In this document: piece by piece, positions 24,796 through 35,700 of the stretch | How the letters are laid out: every line of letters starts with the position of its first letter | Position numbering within the stretch: the first letter of the stretch is position 1 | Assembly: GCA_019635215.1 (NCBI GenBank) | Contig: JAHBZZ010000027.1 | Location: 1 to 39,220 of the forward strand | DNA: 39,220 nucleotides | From: Nitrosomonas sp. | GTDB lineage: Bacteria; Pseudomonadota; Gammaproteobacteria; Burkholderiales; Nitrosomonadaceae | Direction of reading: 5' to 3' | Notes under the pieces: generated by a model | Seen by the model: the letters and a program-made list of their open reading frames with translations, nothing else | Database searches by the model: none | Told to the model about the DNA's origin: nothing | Made by a program: the position numbers and the translations under genes

Positions 24796-25734
24796 TTAAC
24801 GTAAAACTGAAACCGCTTCCTTGACTGCTTCGCCATTGGATAACGGTAAGTGCTGAAGGCTGCGGTCAATACGTTTGTCAAGGCCTGTTAAAATATTGCC
24901 CGGCCCACATTCCACGATATGCGTGATACCATCGGCCGCGAGCTGCCGAATTGTATCGACCCAGCGTACCGGGTTGAACAATTGTTGCGCCAGGATGTCT
25001 CTGATTGAATCGATGTCATCGTGCGATTTTACATCAACATTATGTAACACAGGTATGGTAGGAGATTGCAGCGATGTCGCCGCAAGTTGTTGGCGCATTT
25101 TTTCCGCCGCTGGTTTCATTAGTCTGCAGTGGGAAGGGATGCTCATCGGCAGCATAACAGCACGTTTGGCGCCTTTTCCTTTCGCCAATTCAATGGCTTT
25201 CAGCACAGCATTCGTGTGCCCAGCTATTACAATCTGGCCGGGTGAATTGAAATTGGCCGGTTCGACAGATTCTTGCGTGTTTGATGCAGTAACTTCCTGA
25301 CAGATTGAAGCGATCATTTCATCTTCCATCCCGAGAATGGCCGCCATCGCGCCGATACCTTCCGGAACGGCCTCCTGCATGATCTGAGCACGGTAACGTA
25401 CCAGAGATAAAGCATCTTCGAAGCTTAACGCACCTGAAACAACCAATGCGGTATATTCACCGAGGCTATGTCCGGCCAGGATTGATGGCTTCTTGTCGCA
25501 AAGACTTTCCCAGGCCCGGTAGACCGCAACCCCGGCCATCAGCATCAATGGCTGGGTATTAACCGTTAAATTCAGATCTTCAGCCGAGCCGTGACTTATC
25601 ATTGCCCAGAAATCCTGTGTGAGGATGTCCGAGGCCTCCGCAAATGTTTCACGCACGACGGGTAAATTATCGTAACCTGCCATCATGCCGACCGATTGGG
25701 AACCCTGTCCGGGAAAAACAAAAGCTAATTTCAT
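24796..25734 (-). CDS. fabD: Malonyl-CoA-ACP transacylase
   Basis: 312 residues from the ATG at 25734 (MKLAFVFPGQGSQ); a GTG three codons upstream overlaps the fabH stop and is less likely, since GGTGA fits the ATG. Ser90 in GHSLGEY is the acyl-enzyme serine and His202 (SIPSHCRLM) the second catalytic residue. It loads malonyl groups onto ACP. It starts five bases after the fabH stop, so translation is probably coupled. Confidence 0.96.
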   Translation of the reverse strand: MKLAFVFPGQGSQSVGMMAGYDNLPVVRETFAEASDILTQDFWAMISHGSAEDLNLTVNTQPLMLMAGVAVYRAWESLCDKKPSILAGHSLGEYTALVVSGALSFEDALSLVRYRAQIMQEAVPEGIGAMAAILGMEDEMIASICQEVTASNTQESVEPANFNSPGQIVIAGHTNAVLKAIELAKGKGAKRAVMLPMSIPSHCRLMKPAAEKMRQQLAATSLQSPTIPVLHNVDVKSHDDIDSIRDILAQQLFNPVRWVDTIRQLAADGITHIVECGPGNILTGLDKRIDRSLQHLPLSNGEAVKEAVSVLR

Positions 25735-25739
25735 ATCTA

Positions 25740-26696
25740 TCACCAGCGAAGTAACACTGCACCCCAGGTAAATCCTCCCCCTACGCCTTCCAGAAGGATT
25801 AATTGATCCTCATGAATACGTCCGTCTCTAACTGCGATATCCAGTGCCAGTGGAATCGATGCGGCGGATGTATTGCCATGTTTATCAACCGTGATGACCA
25901 CTTTATCCATGGGTATACCCAATTTTTGTGCGGTGGAACGGATAATGCGGATATTAGCCTGATGGGGAATCAACCAGTCGATGTCGGAAGTTTGTAACTG
26001 GTTTTCCGTGACGGCTTCATGAACCACATCTTCCAGCACTTTAACTGCAAATTTGAAGACGGTACCACCATCCATATTGATATAGGGATTGCCGCGTACT
26101 GTACCGCCGCTGATACTGCCCGGTACCGATAAAACATCACGATAACTACCGCTGGCATGCAGATGACTCGACAGAATACCGGGTTCCTCGCTTTGAGAAA
26201 GTACCACGGCACCTGCACCATCGCCGAACAGCACGCAGGTGCTGCGGTCATTCCAGTCCAATATTCTGGAATAGATTTCACTGCCAACGATCAGTGCATT
26301 ACGGCATTTTCCGGAGCTTACGAACATATCAGCCGTGGCAAGTGCGTAGACAAAGCCGCTGCAGACCGCCTGAACGTCAAAAGCCGGACAATTTTTTACC
26401 CCCAATTTATCCTGCAGAATGCAGGCTGTGCTCGGAAAAACCATGTCGGGCGTTGTTGTGGCCACAATAATCAGATCGATATCTTTGCTGGTCACACCGG
26501 CCGCTGCCATTGCATTTTGGCTGGCGAGCAGAGCCAGGTCACTGGCCGATTGATCTTCGCACGCAATATGGCGTTGCGTAATACCCGTACGCGATCGTAT
26601 CCATTCATCACTCGTTTCCACCATCTTTTCCAAGTCCTGATTGGTGAGCACTTTTTCCGGCAGGTAACTGCCTGTACCGATGATTCGTGAATACAT
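25740..26696 (-). CDS. fabH: Beta-ketoacyl-ACP synthase III
   Basis: 318 residues. Catalytic Cys112 (VQAVCSGF), His245 (IPHQANIRI) and Asn275 (KHGNTSAAS) are in place. It starts fatty acid synthesis by condensing acetyl-CoA with malonyl-ACP. It begins three bases after the plsX stop and almost touches fabD. Confidence 0.97.
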   Translation of the reverse strand: MYSRIIGTGSYLPEKVLTNQDLEKMVETSDEWIRSRTGITQRHIACEDQSASDLALLASQNAMAAAGVTSKDIDLIIVATTTPDMVFPSTACILQDKLGVKNCPAFDVQAVCSGFVYALATADMFVSSGKCRNALIVGSEIYSRILDWNDRSTCVLFGDGAGAVVLSQSEEPGILSSHLHASGSYRDVLSVPGSISGGTVRGNPYINMDGGTVFKFAVKVLEDVVHEAVTENQLQTSDIDWLIPHQANIRIIRSTAQKLGIPMDKVVITVDKHGNTSAASIPLALDIAVRDGRIHEDQLILLEGVGGGFTWGAVLLRW

Positions 26697-26699
26697 GAT

Positions 26700-27734
26700 T
26701 TAACTGTTCTGCGTTGTTGTTAAAGATTGCTTGGAGAGTTCGGATACGCGCTCGGTAATGCGGCGCAGCATTCCGCCGCGTACTTCATCGGCTGCGCGTT
26801 TGACAGCCGATGTGAATGCAAGAATATCCGCTGAACCATGGCTTTTGATAACAATGCCCCTCAAGCCCAGAAAACTTGCGCCATTATACCTGCGATGATC
26901 CACCCGGCGTTTAAATGCATTAATGACGGGTAACGCAATAATGCCGGCAATTTTTGTCAACATGTTGCGTTTGAATTCTTCACGCAGATAGGTTGCCAGC
27001 ATCTGTGCCAATCCTTCGGATGTTTTTAATGTCACGTTACCGACAAAACCGTCACAGACAACGACATCGGTTGTGCCTTTGTAGATATCATCGCCTTCAA
27101 CGTTGCCATAAAAATTAAGGCCGCTTTTTCTAAGCAATTCGGCGGCCTGTTTGACAACTTCGTTACCCTTGATTTCTTCCTCGCCAATGTTAAGCAGGCC
27201 GACGCTGGGGGATGCCTTGTTTTCAATTGAAGAAACGAGTGATGCGCCCATGACGCCAAATTGCAGCAGGTGCTCAGCGGTACAGTTGACATTGGCGCCG
27301 AGATCAAGCACATAGGTATGCCCTCTGATCGTGGGTAGAATGACTGCTAATGCCGGACGATCGATGCCGGGAATGGTTTTTAGAACAAACCGGGATGTTG
27401 CGAGCAGTGCGCCGGTATTTCCGGCGCTGATACAGGCTTGCGCTTCCCCTGTTTTAACGAGATTGACAGCGACGCGCATGGATGAATCTTTTTTGTTGCG
27501 TAACACTAATGCCGGAGATTCGTCCATGCCGACTACTTCACTGGCCGGATGTATCCTGACTCTGGGATTGAGCTTAAAACCGGCTGCTTTTAATTCGGCC
27601 TCAATAGCTTCCGGAATGCCGACCAGAATAATGTTCGCTTCTGGATCCTGATTGAGATAATCAATTGCGGAAGGCACTGTCACATGTGGTCCGTGGTCTC
27701 CTCCCATGCAATCTATCGCTACAGTGATATCCAA
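26700..27734 (-). CDS. plsX: Phosphate acyltransferase PlsX
   Basis: 344 residues. [10 protein letters not shown] at the N-terminus, [21 protein letters not shown] and [17 protein letters not shown] are diagnostic. It converts acyl-ACP to acyl-phosphate for PlsY, the first step of phosphatidate synthesis. The start is a TTG at 27734, with AAGG about nine bases upstream; no ATG or GTG is near. It lies between rpmF and fabH as in most proteobacteria. Confidence 0.96.
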   Translation of the reverse strand: MDITVAIDCMGGDHGPHVTVPSAIDYLNQDPEANIILVGIPEAIEAELKAAGFKLNPRVRIHPASEVVGMDESPALVLRNKKDSSMRVAVNLVKTGEAQACISAGNTGALLATSRFVLKTIPGIDRPALAVILPTIRGHTYVLDLGANVNCTAEHLLQFGVMGASLVSSIENKASPSVGLLNIGEEEIKGNEVVKQAAELLRKSGLNFYGNVEGDDIYKGTTDVVVCDGFVGNVTLKTSEGLAQMLATYLREEFKRNMLTKIAGIIALPVINAFKRRVDHRRYNGASFLGLRGIVIKSHGSADILAFTSAVKRAADEVRGGMLRRITERVSELSKQSLTTTQNS

Positions 27735-27813
27735 TTTTGGCGCCTTTCTGGCAAAATATCCTTAGACACGATCTATTAAAGACCACAAATCACAATTATA
27801 AATTACCACGTGT

Positions 27814-27999
27814 TTATTCGTCGTCAGATTTTGTATGCAACACTTTCTTGCCGCGATAATAACCGTTTGGACTGATATGATGACGCAGATGGACTTCTCC
27901 GGTACTGGGTTCTATCGCTAACGGCGGATTTTTCAAGGCATCGTGCGAACGATGCATGCCTCTTTTTGAAGGTGATTTTTTGTTTTGTTGGACGGCCAT
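27814..27999 (-). CDS. rpmF: Ribosomal protein L32
   Basis: 61 residues beginning [20 protein letters not shown], the invariant L32 start, with the C-terminal [15 protein letters not shown]. It lacks the zinc-binding cysteines found in some L32 forms. AAGGAG stands 10 bases before the ATG, overlapping the yceD stop region. Part of the large ribosomal subunit. Confidence 0.97.
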   Translation of the reverse strand: MAVQQNKKSPSKRGMHRSHDALKNPPLAIEPSTGEVHLRHHISPNGYYRGKKVLHTKSDDE

Positions 28000-28018
28000 G
28001 CTTATATTACTCCTTAAA

Positions 28019-28531
28019 TCAATGCTGTATCTTTTTAAGCGTTTTTAAAACCGCGAACGGGTTCTTTGGGTTTGGGAATTCTGCCAGATCATAACGTGCC
28101 TGCTGATGCGCTTCACATTCACCTTCGCTGTGGCGTGAGGATATCGACAAACTCAATATAATTTCTTCTTCGATTAAATCCAATACATCCAATTCAGCGG
28201 TTGCCAATATAGCATCTACCGAATCATCCGCATCCGCCAAAGTCAGTTCATTCTCTGTTCTGGCCAATAATAAAGAAGTATCGATATCAACGCTATGCAA
28301 TAAGCCACCGAGACAGCGCTGGCAGCATAACTGCATTTCGCCTTCCATCTTTACGCGCAAGTGCGGTTTACCATTCTGGTCGAGGATGCCACTGATTTGA
28401 TACAGTATTTCACCATGATTTTTATGAAGAAAATCCTGCAAGCGCTCAAATTCAGCGAGCGGTATTCTACCATGATGCGTCTCAGCCTTGCGTACAAAAT
28501 CAAGAGGATCAATTACAAATCTTACAGACAT
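28019..28531 (-). CDS. yceD: YceD/DUF177 family protein
   Basis: 170 residues. The cysteine cluster in [12 protein letters not shown] and the acidic [12 protein letters not shown] segment are typical of DUF177/YceD. Members are placed next to rpmF across bacteria and have been linked to ribosomal RNA accumulation, though the mechanism is not clear. First gene of the cluster; divergent from maf across a short gap. Confidence 0.92.
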   Translation of the reverse strand: MSVRFVIDPLDFVRKAETHHGRIPLAEFERLQDFLHKNHGEILYQISGILDQNGKPHLRVKMEGEMQLCCQRCLGGLLHSVDIDTSLLLARTENELTLADADDSVDAILATAELDVLDLIEEEIILSLSISSRHSEGECEAHQQARYDLAEFPNPKNPFAVLKTLKKIQH

Positions 28532-28586
28532 AAGGCGCGCATGTTATATTTTTTATCTTTCAGTGTCAAAAATTGCAAAAAGAAAA

Positions 28587-29183
28587 TTGAAAATACAAAA
28601 AATTACCTCGAAAATTATACTGGCTTCCACTTCAATATACCGCCGTGAATTATTGCAACGATTGCAGATTCCATTTGAAATCGCCGACCCTCAGGCTGAT
28701 GAAACGCCCTGGTCGGATGAAACACCACAGCAATTGGCGTTGCGTCTGGCTGAAGCCAAGGCGCGCGCCGTTGCCGGGAAATATTCCGATGCATTGATCA
28801 TCGGCTCGGATCAGGTTGCTGTGCTGGATAGTGTGCAGTTAGGCAAACCAATGACGCATAGCAATGCGGTCCGGCAGTTACAGCAGGTGCGTGGAAGAGA
28901 AGTCTGTTTCTATACGGCAATATGTTTATTGAATAACAACACAGATCAGGTGCAAACGCGGTTGGTTCCTTGTCATGTGCAGTTCCGCTATTTTAGCGAT
29001 CAGCAAATCGAGAACTATCTTCGTAAAGAACAACCGTATCACTGTGCAGCCAGCGCAAAGTCGGAAGGTCTGGGGATTGCTTTGATCGAGCGCATACATG
29101 GTGATGATCCCAATGCGTTGATCGGCCTGCCGCTGATTGCGCTGGTTGAGATGCTGGACGATGAAGGTGTGGATCTTCTGTAA
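28587..29183 (+). CDS. yceF: Maf-like nucleotide pyrophosphatase, YceF type
   Basis: About 198 residues from a TTG at 28587. The frame is open back to 28488 but the upstream part is not conserved-looking and overlaps the yceD start; a GTG at 28563 is the other candidate. [46 protein letters not shown] and [13 protein letters not shown] match the YceF branch, whose E. coli member hydrolyses 7-methyl-GTP as a house-cleaning function. The pairing with divergent yceD-rpmF-plsX is conserved. Confidence 0.9.
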   Translation: MKIQKITSKIILASTSIYRRELLQRLQIPFEIADPQADETPWSDETPQQLALRLAEAKARAVAGKYSDALIIGSDQVAVLDSVQLGKPMTHSNAVRQLQQVRGREVCFYTAICLLNNNTDQVQTRLVPCHVQFRYFSDQQIENYLRKEQPYHCAASAKSEGLGIALIERIHGDDPNALIGLPLIALVEMLDDEGVDLL

Positions 29184-29187
29184 TCCG

Positions 29188-29247
29188 GTGCGATCGGATG
29201 ATTGCAGCTTGCAAAAGCCACAATATTGTGAAAAGATTCGATCGCAC
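29188..29247. repeat. Nested palindromes after maf
   Basis: GTGCGATCG (29188-29196) and CGATCGCAC (29239-29247) are perfect inverted 9-mers. Between them lie the palindromes TTGCAGCTTGCAA (29202-29214) and CACAATATTGTG (29219-29230). No T-run follows, so a plain intrinsic terminator is unlikely; the block begins five bases after the maf stop. Confidence 0.7.
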
Positions 29248-29273
29248 TCAATTGCGAACGAGTAAAGTTATTT

Positions 29274-29287
29274 CCTATAAGGATAGG
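29274..29287. promoter_or_regulatory. Operator-like dyad upstream of the efflux operon
   Basis: CCTAT and ATAGG are perfect inverted arms around AAGG, four to five bases upstream of the -10 box. The position just upstream of the -10 is where MerR-type metal regulators bind, but no regulator gene is next to it, so this is inference. Confidence 0.35.
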
Positions 29288-29288
29288 A

Positions 29289-29297
29289 TGTTATAAT
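29289..29297 (+). promoter_or_regulatory. Extended -10 promoter of the efflux operon
   Basis: TGTTATAAT combines the extended TG motif with a consensus TATAAT. The implied transcription start, about seven bases downstream, falls on or next to the ATG at 29304. No clear -35 is seen at 17 bases. Confidence 0.5.
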
Positions 29298-29303
29298 CGC
29301 CCG

Positions 29304-29672
29304 ATGAAAAATTTTCCCGCTTCTTTCGTGATACTTATTCTGGTTGCCGTCATGTTGACAAACGGGATCGGTGTTTCGTTCAAGTCGGAAGTTTTCACGC
29401 ATGAGCTGGATCATCTTCGCCAATCGCTTGCGCTCAATCCTGAAATGCATCTGGATGCACATCGCGATAGTGTCATTATGGATAATGCCGAACTCGATGC
29501 CGCAACACATTTATGTCTTCATGCAGCCGGCCAGTATCAGCCTTTTTATTTTTTACTCATTGCACTGATGCCGCCGCTGGAAGGCAAAGAAATACTAACT
29601 CCGCGAATATCCTTGTTTCTGCCAGATTCGGTTCTGGAATCCCCTTATCATCCACCGCGTATTCACGCATAG
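29304..29672 (+). CDS. Small exported protein at the head of the metal-efflux operon
   Basis: 122 residues. An N-terminal hydrophobic segment (6-24) suggests a signal peptide or anchor. The following part holds several histidines and acidic residues (FTHELDHL, MHLDAHRDS, THLCLHAAG), and the C-terminus is hydrophobic then proline-rich. In size and place it recalls the small periplasmic CzcI-like proteins before czcC in other betaproteobacteria, but I cannot confirm homology. There is no ribosome binding site before its ATG, and the promoter lies almost on the start, so it may be translated from a leaderless message. Confidence 0.65.
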   Translation: MKNFPASFVILILVAVMLTNGIGVSFKSEVFTHELDHLRQSLALNPEMHLDAHRDSVIMDNAELDAATHLCLHAAGQYQPFYFLLIALMPPLEGKEILTPRISLFLPDSVLESPYHPPRIHA

Positions 29673-29813
29673 TCCAAAGACAGTCAGCACTTGACGCTGG
29701 AGCATAGCCTCCGCGTCTTCTTATTAAGTCGTTTGTAATTCACTGGATTCCCCGGATACTCTGATGTTTCTGTGCATCTGCCTGTGTCCCCCGAACCTTG
29801 CAGGGACTTTTAC

Positions 29814-31187
29814 ATGAATTTAAATGAATTGAAGTTTGTATTGGCATTGGCGATCTATCGGTCGGGTGCGATGTTCTTCTTGCCGTTCATATTCTGCGTT
29901 ACTGATTTGCAGGCTGGAAGTGCGGCGAAAGCAGGTATTGGAGGCATTATCCTGTCCCAAGATACAGATGCTGCTGCCGAAACATTTCTTGCTGAGGAAG
30001 CCGGGTTGACATTGCAGACCGCGGTACAGCTGGCACTGCAGCATAACCCCGAACTGGCGGCATTCGACAAGGAAGCGCAAGCCTTGCACGGATTGACGAT
30101 ACAGGCGGGATTATTGCCCAATCCTGTCATGCAGTATGATAGCGAAGATATCAGTTCCCGGTCAGATAGTCCGGGTGCGCGGTTCGATTCGATTCGTATC
30201 AGTCAATTATTTGAAACCGGCGGTAAGCGTTCCGCCCGTACCCGGGCTGCTTCCTTGGGGCAGGAGAGTGCCGAGCAGGATTATGCCGCCCGGCGGCTGG
30301 ATTTGATGGCTCGGGTTGCCAATGTGTTTCTGGATGTGCTGGCAGGTCAGGAACGATTGAAGCTGGCGCTTGCCGGTCAAGCGCTTGCGCAGAGAGTGGT
30401 TGATGCCGCAGCCAAACGTGTTAAAGCCGGTAAGGCGCCGCCGATTGAAGAAACGCGCGCACTGGTTGCGCTCGCTACTGCGGATATCGAGGTCGAGCAA
30501 GCGCAGCGTAGCCTGATCTCATTCCGTAAACAGCTCGTGCTGTTATGGGGGAATTCAATCCCCGCTTTTGCGCAGGTGCTGGGTGATCTGGAAGTATTTG
30601 TCGCTATTCCTGAATTGAATGTACTCGAAACTCGTTTACAGCAAAATCCGCTGGCGTTGCGCAGCCTGAAAAACCTCGAGCAACGGCAGGCGCTATTCGC
30701 GCTGGAAAAAGCGCGGCGAATTCCGGATATTACCGTCAATGCGGGAATCAGGCGTTATGGCCATGATATTGCCAATGACACCACGGCGCTGATTGGCGTA
30801 TCAGTACCCTTGCCATTGTTTGATCGCAATCAGGGCAATCTGATGGCGGCGCAGCAGCGCATTAACCGGGCTGTGGACGAACAGGTGGCAACCGATCTGC
30901 AATTGAAGGCACTGCTGACGCAGGCGTACGAGTCGCTGATCGCGGCTGATGCACAAATTGGCAAATTGCGTGATGAAATTCTTCCAGGTGCACGAGAAAC
31001 ATTCAGGATGGCCAGTCGTGGTTATGAATTGGGCAGATTCGGCTTTCTGGAGTTACTGGATGCACAGCGCACATTATTTCAGAATCAGATGCTTTATCTG
31101 CAGGCCTTGACTAATTATCAGCGTTTGATCAATGAAATCGAGCGCTTGATTGCAGAGCCCATGGAACAGATCAATGACAGGTCATAA
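29814..31187 (+). CDS. czcC: Outer-membrane efflux channel, CzcC type
   Basis: 457 residues from ATG 29814, chosen because AGGGA lies seven bases upstream and a signal-like segment follows; an ATG at 29772 would add 14 residues. The protein has the alternating helix/strand repeats of TolC-family channels: LTLQTAVQLALQHNPEL near residue 60 and its echo ARETFRMASRGYELGRFGFLELLDAQRTLF near 390-420. It gives the outer-membrane exit of the CzcCBA-type export complex. It precedes czcB by 60 bases. Confidence 0.9.
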   Translation: MNLNELKFVLALAIYRSGAMFFLPFIFCVTDLQAGSAAKAGIGGIILSQDTDAAAETFLAEEAGLTLQTAVQLALQHNPELAAFDKEAQALHGLTIQAGLLPNPVMQYDSEDISSRSDSPGARFDSIRISQLFETGGKRSARTRAASLGQESAEQDYAARRLDLMARVANVFLDVLAGQERLKLALAGQALAQRVVDAAAKRVKAGKAPPIEETRALVALATADIEVEQAQRSLISFRKQLVLLWGNSIPAFAQVLGDLEVFVAIPELNVLETRLQQNPLALRSLKNLEQRQALFALEKARRIPDITVNAGIRRYGHDIANDTTALIGVSVPLPLFDRNQGNLMAAQQRINRAVDEQVATDLQLKALLTQAYESLIAADAQIGKLRDEILPGARETFRMASRGYELGRFGFLELLDAQRTLFQNQMLYLQALTNYQRLINEIERLIAEPMEQINDRS

Positions 31188-31247
31188 AAGAATTGTACAG
31201 CAGTGCGTGGAAATTCATCGATTTGACGCAGGGTTAAGGAGTGCATT

Positions 31248-32750
31248 GTGAGCGAAACCCATCTAAAACCGATTTTTGTCGTAATTGTTGTTGGTGTCAT
31301 TCTCGGCTGGTTTATCCTTAATCTGGAAAAGCCGACGGCGCTGGATGATGCGCACCATCATGAGTCTTCTAGTTTGTCTACCGATTCGGATCATGCAGAA
31401 AAAACTGGCCCCAGGGGCGGCAGAATCTTTACCACGAATGATTTCAGTGTGGAGGTGATGATTGATGAAAAAGGCGCCGATTCGCAGTTCCGCTTGTACC
31501 TGTATGAAAAGGATAAACCTGTTCCACCAGATGGGGCCAAAGTGACTATGACATTGTCACGGCTCGGCAGATCAGCGCAATTGTTTATCTTTAGCCCAGC
31601 CGGAGATTATCTGCTTGGTGACCAGCCTATAAAAGAACCGCATTCTTTCGATGTTTCAATCGCTGCGGAATGGCGGGGCAAAGTGTTTCACTGGGGGTAC
31701 AGTCAGGTGGAAGCCCGTATCGAAATGAATGAAGATACATTGGTTAGCACGGGCATCAACCTTCAAACCGCAGGTCCGGATGTGATAAAACCCAGACTTC
31801 AACTGCCCGGTATTGTGATGTTCAATCATCACAATATTGTGCGTGTTGTGCCACGGGCGCCGGGCATCGTTCGCGAGGTGCCGCGCCATCTGGGAGAACA
31901 GATCAGTGAAGGCACTGTTTTGGCTGTTATTGAGAGCCAGTTGCTGGCGGATTTGCGCAGTCAGTATCTTGCTGCGTATAAGCGCCTGGCATTGGCAAAT
32001 GTCAATTTTCAACGGGAAAAACAGCTCTGGGAGGAGAAGATAACCGCTAAACAGGAATATCTAACGACACAGCAGCTACTCAGCGAAGCGGAAATTGCGT
32101 TGGATCTCGCTGCGGCAAGACTGCGCGCCATTGGTGAAGAACCCGGAAAGGTCAGGTTGCTGAAGAATCTGACACACTATGAAATCCGCTCGCCTATTTC
32201 GGGTTTGATTACCACCAAAACTATAGCGCGCGGACAAGTTATCAGAGAGGACGATGAAATATTCACCGTTGTTGATACTGCCACCATGTATGCGGATTTG
32301 ACGGTTTATCCCAAGGATCTGGCTGTCATCAAACTCGGGCAGAAAGCCATCATCAAGTCGACAGAGACGAATATTGAGGGTTTGGGAGAGATAACCTATA
32401 TCAGCGCTATGTTAAACCCGCAGACACGGACGGCGATTGCGCGTATTACGTTGGAGAATCCGGGAGGAAAATGGCGTGATGGCCTGTTTGTCCATGGTGC
32501 TGTCGCGATAGAGGAAATAGAGGTGCCGGTTGCTGTAAAAATAGAAGCTTTGCAGACTTTCCATAATCAGACTGTCGTTTTTGCCCGCTATGGTGATTAC
32601 TTTGAAGCACGTCCGCTTGAATTGGGGCGTAGTGACGGTGAAATGGTCGAAGTGCTGGATGGATTGTATGCGGGCGAACAATATGCCGCGCGCAACAGTT
32701 TTGCCGTCAAGGCCGAGTTGGGCAAGTCGGGGGCCGAGCATAACCACTGA
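31248..32750 (+). CDS. czcB: RND efflux periplasmic adaptor, CzcB type
   Basis: 500 residues starting at a GTG with AAGGAG six bases upstream. A membrane anchor (8-25) is followed by a His-rich segment (DDAHHHESSS, TDSDHAEK), an N-terminal extra domain of about 100 residues, then HlyD-type lipoyl/hairpin/barrel parts (RAPGIVREVPRHLGEQISEG, AGLI-like RSPISGLITTKTIARGQVI). The C-terminus ends in AEHNH. It links the inner-membrane pump to the outer-membrane channel, and the histidines may bind metal ions in the periplasm. 42 bases separate it from czcA. Confidence 0.92.
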   Translation: MSETHLKPIFVVIVVGVILGWFILNLEKPTALDDAHHHESSSLSTDSDHAEKTGPRGGRIFTTNDFSVEVMIDEKGADSQFRLYLYEKDKPVPPDGAKVTMTLSRLGRSAQLFIFSPAGDYLLGDQPIKEPHSFDVSIAAEWRGKVFHWGYSQVEARIEMNEDTLVSTGINLQTAGPDVIKPRLQLPGIVMFNHHNIVRVVPRAPGIVREVPRHLGEQISEGTVLAVIESQLLADLRSQYLAAYKRLALANVNFQREKQLWEEKITAKQEYLTTQQLLSEAEIALDLAAARLRAIGEEPGKVRLLKNLTHYEIRSPISGLITTKTIARGQVIREDDEIFTVVDTATMYADLTVYPKDLAVIKLGQKAIIKSTETNIEGLGEITYISAMLNPQTRTAIARITLENPGGKWRDGLFVHGAVAIEEIEVPVAVKIEALQTFHNQTVVFARYGDYFEARPLELGRSDGEMVEVLDGLYAGEQYAARNSFAVKAELGKSGAEHNH

Positions 32751-32792
32751 TTGATGTCCGTTTAATACCAACCCATAAGGCGGGGTAAAACT

Positions 32793-35700
32793 TTGTTTGA
32801 ACGTATTCTACAAGTTTCTATAGATCATCGCGGCCTGGTCATGGTAGCGGTGTTTGCGATGGCCTTGCTGGGTATTTACAGTTACCAGAAAGTGCCAATC
32901 GATGCAGTCCCGGATATTACCAATGTTCAGGTGCAGATCAATACCGAAGCGCCAGGCTATTCACCCCTGGAAACAGAACAGCGGCTGACGTTTCCGATAG
33001 AAATGATCATGATGGGATTGCCGCATCTCGATTACACGCGCTCGCTTTCACGCTATGGTCTGTCGCAGGTTACGGTTGTTTTTAAAGACGGTACTAATAT
33101 TTATTTTGCCCGTCAGCTGGTCAGTCAACGCATACAGGAAGTCAGAAACCGTTTGCCGGCGGGAATCGAACCCCGCATGGGTCCGATTTCCACCGGACTG
33201 GGTGAGATTTTTATGTGGACGGTTGATGCTAAAGAGGGTGCCAGAAAACCGGATGGCACAGCCTACACGACGATTGATCTGCGCGAAATACAGGACTGGA
33301 TTATCCGCCCGCAATTATTGACCGTTCGCGGCGTGACCGAAGTGAACGCAGTCGGCGGCTATGTCAAACAGTTTCATGTGACACCTTATCCCGAAAAGCT
33401 GATTTCGATGGGTTTGACCCTGCAGGATGTGGTTACTGCTTTGTCATTGAATAATCTGAATGTCGGTGCGGGTTATATAGAGAAAAGGGGGGAACAATAT
33501 CTCGTCAGGATTCCGGGTCAAGTCGCCAATCTGACGGAAATCGGTGAGATTATTCTCGGCAGCCGGCAAGGTATCCCGATACGCATTAAGGATGTGGCTG
33601 AGGTCATTATTGGCAAGGAGTTGCGTAATGGCGCTGCGACGCAAAACGGCAGGGAAGTCGTATTGGGGACGGTGCATATGCTGATCGGCGAAAACAGTCA
33701 GATCGTTTCAGCAGCAGCGGCTGCAAAACTGGATGAAATCAATCGCAATCTGCCGGAAGGTATCGTGGCGACACCGGTTTACAATCGCACGACGCTGGTC
33801 GACAAAACGATACAAACGGTCGCCTCCAATCTGACCGAAGGCGCAATTCTGGTCATTGCCGTGCTGTTTTTGTTTCTGGGCAATTTGCGTGCTGCGTTGA
33901 TTACCGCATTGGTGATTCCGCTATCCATGTTGTTTACCTTGATCGGTATGGTTACCAATAATGTCAGCGCTAATTTAATGAGTCTTGGCGCGCTGGATTT
34001 CGGTATCATCGTCGATGGCGCCATTGTCATTGTCGAAAATTGTATCCGCCATTTAGCACTGGAGCAGGCGCGGCTTGGCAGGCGTTTGACGTTGTCTGAG
34101 CGTTTATCCATTGTTTTTTCGGCCAGCAAGGAAACACGAAGAGCACTTTTGTACGGCCAGCTCATTATCATGATCGTCTACATTCCGATTTTTGCGCTTT
34201 CGGGTGTCGAAGGCAAAATGTTTCATCCGATGGCGTTTGCCGTGGTGATTGCGCTTCTGGGTGCGGTTATTCTTTCCGTTACCTTTGTTCCTGCGGCAGT
34301 GGCGCTGTTTCTGACCGGGGATATCCAGGATAAGGAAAACAAAGTAGTTGAGTATTCCAAGCGGACTTATCTGCCCATGCTGAATTGGGTACTGCGTAAC
34401 AGAGCATTAACGATAACACTGGCGGTTACTGTTATGGTACTTTCCGGATTGCTGGCTACCCGGCTGGGCAGTGAGTTTGTGCCGAGCTTGAACGAAGGTG
34501 ATATTGCACTGCATGCGATCCGTATTCCCGGCACCAGTCTGACCACCGCCATCGAGATGCAAAATGAGCTGGAGGAAAAAATCAAAACCTTTGCAGAAGT
34601 TGAACGCGTGTTTTCCAAAATTGGAACAGCGGAAATCGCCACTGATCCCATGCCGCCGAGTGTCGCGGATATATTCATTATTCTGAAAGACCAGGATGAA
34701 TGGGAGGGGCCTTATAAAACCAAAGCCGAGTTGATTGCCGCAATGGAACAGGTTGTCAGCGATGTGCCGGGTAACAATTACGAATTCACGCAACCGATTC
34801 AAATGCGTTTCAATGAATTGATATCGGGCGTTCGTGCCGATGTCGCGATTAAGGTTTTTGGTGACGATATGGATGTGCTGCATGATGTCGGTAACAGAAT
34901 TCTTTCGGTGATCGAAAAAATACCCGGCGCCGCAGATGCAAAAATTGAACAGCTGACTGGCTTGCCGATGCTGTCCATTCAAATGGATCGTGTCAAAATG
35001 GCGCGCTACGGGTTGAATGTCTCGGATGTGCAGAATGTTATCGCGATCGCCGTCGGAGGATTGTCCACCGGCCTGATTTACGAAGGCGACCGCCGTTTCA
35101 ATCTGATTGTGCGCCTGCCGGAGTACTTGCGCGGCAATATCGACGCACTTAAACGGCTGCCTATCCAGTTACCGAATGCAGTATTAAACGTACAGCCGAA
35201 TGCACCTGCAGCCGCTGCTGCTTATCTGACATTGGGCGATGTTGTTTATTTTGATGTTATTGAAGGCCCCAATCAGATCAGCCGAGAAAACGGTAAACGC
35301 AGAGTCGTTGTCAGCGCTAATGTGCGCGGCAGTGATCTGGGTTCGTTCGTGCGTGAAGCGCAGGCGCGTGTCGCTGGTGAAGTGCACATTCCACCCGGTT
35401 ACTGGGTTGCCTGGGGCGGGCAGTATGAGCAACTGGTTTCCGCGACGGAACGTTTGACCATTGTTGTGCCGATCGCATTGGGGTTGATCTTTATGTTGTT
35501 GTATTTGATGTTTGGGAATCTGCGTGATGGCTTACTGGTTTTTATGGGGGTGCCGTTCGCGTTTTCCGGCGGTATTCTGGCGCTCTGGCTGCGAGATATT
35601 CCATTCTCAATTTCTGCGGCAGTGGGTTTTATTGCGTTGTCAGGAATCGCTGTACTGAATGGTTTGGTCCTGCTAACATTCATAAAAAATTTGCGCGAAG

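Noticed and set aside
26157-26690. 177-codon plus-strand ORF opposite fabH
   Set aside because: fabH has all catalytic residues; the opposite frame has no features of its own.
29188-29247. Palindrome block as ends of an insertion sequence
   Set aside because: The arms enclose only about 40 bases with no transposase, and no target duplication is visible.
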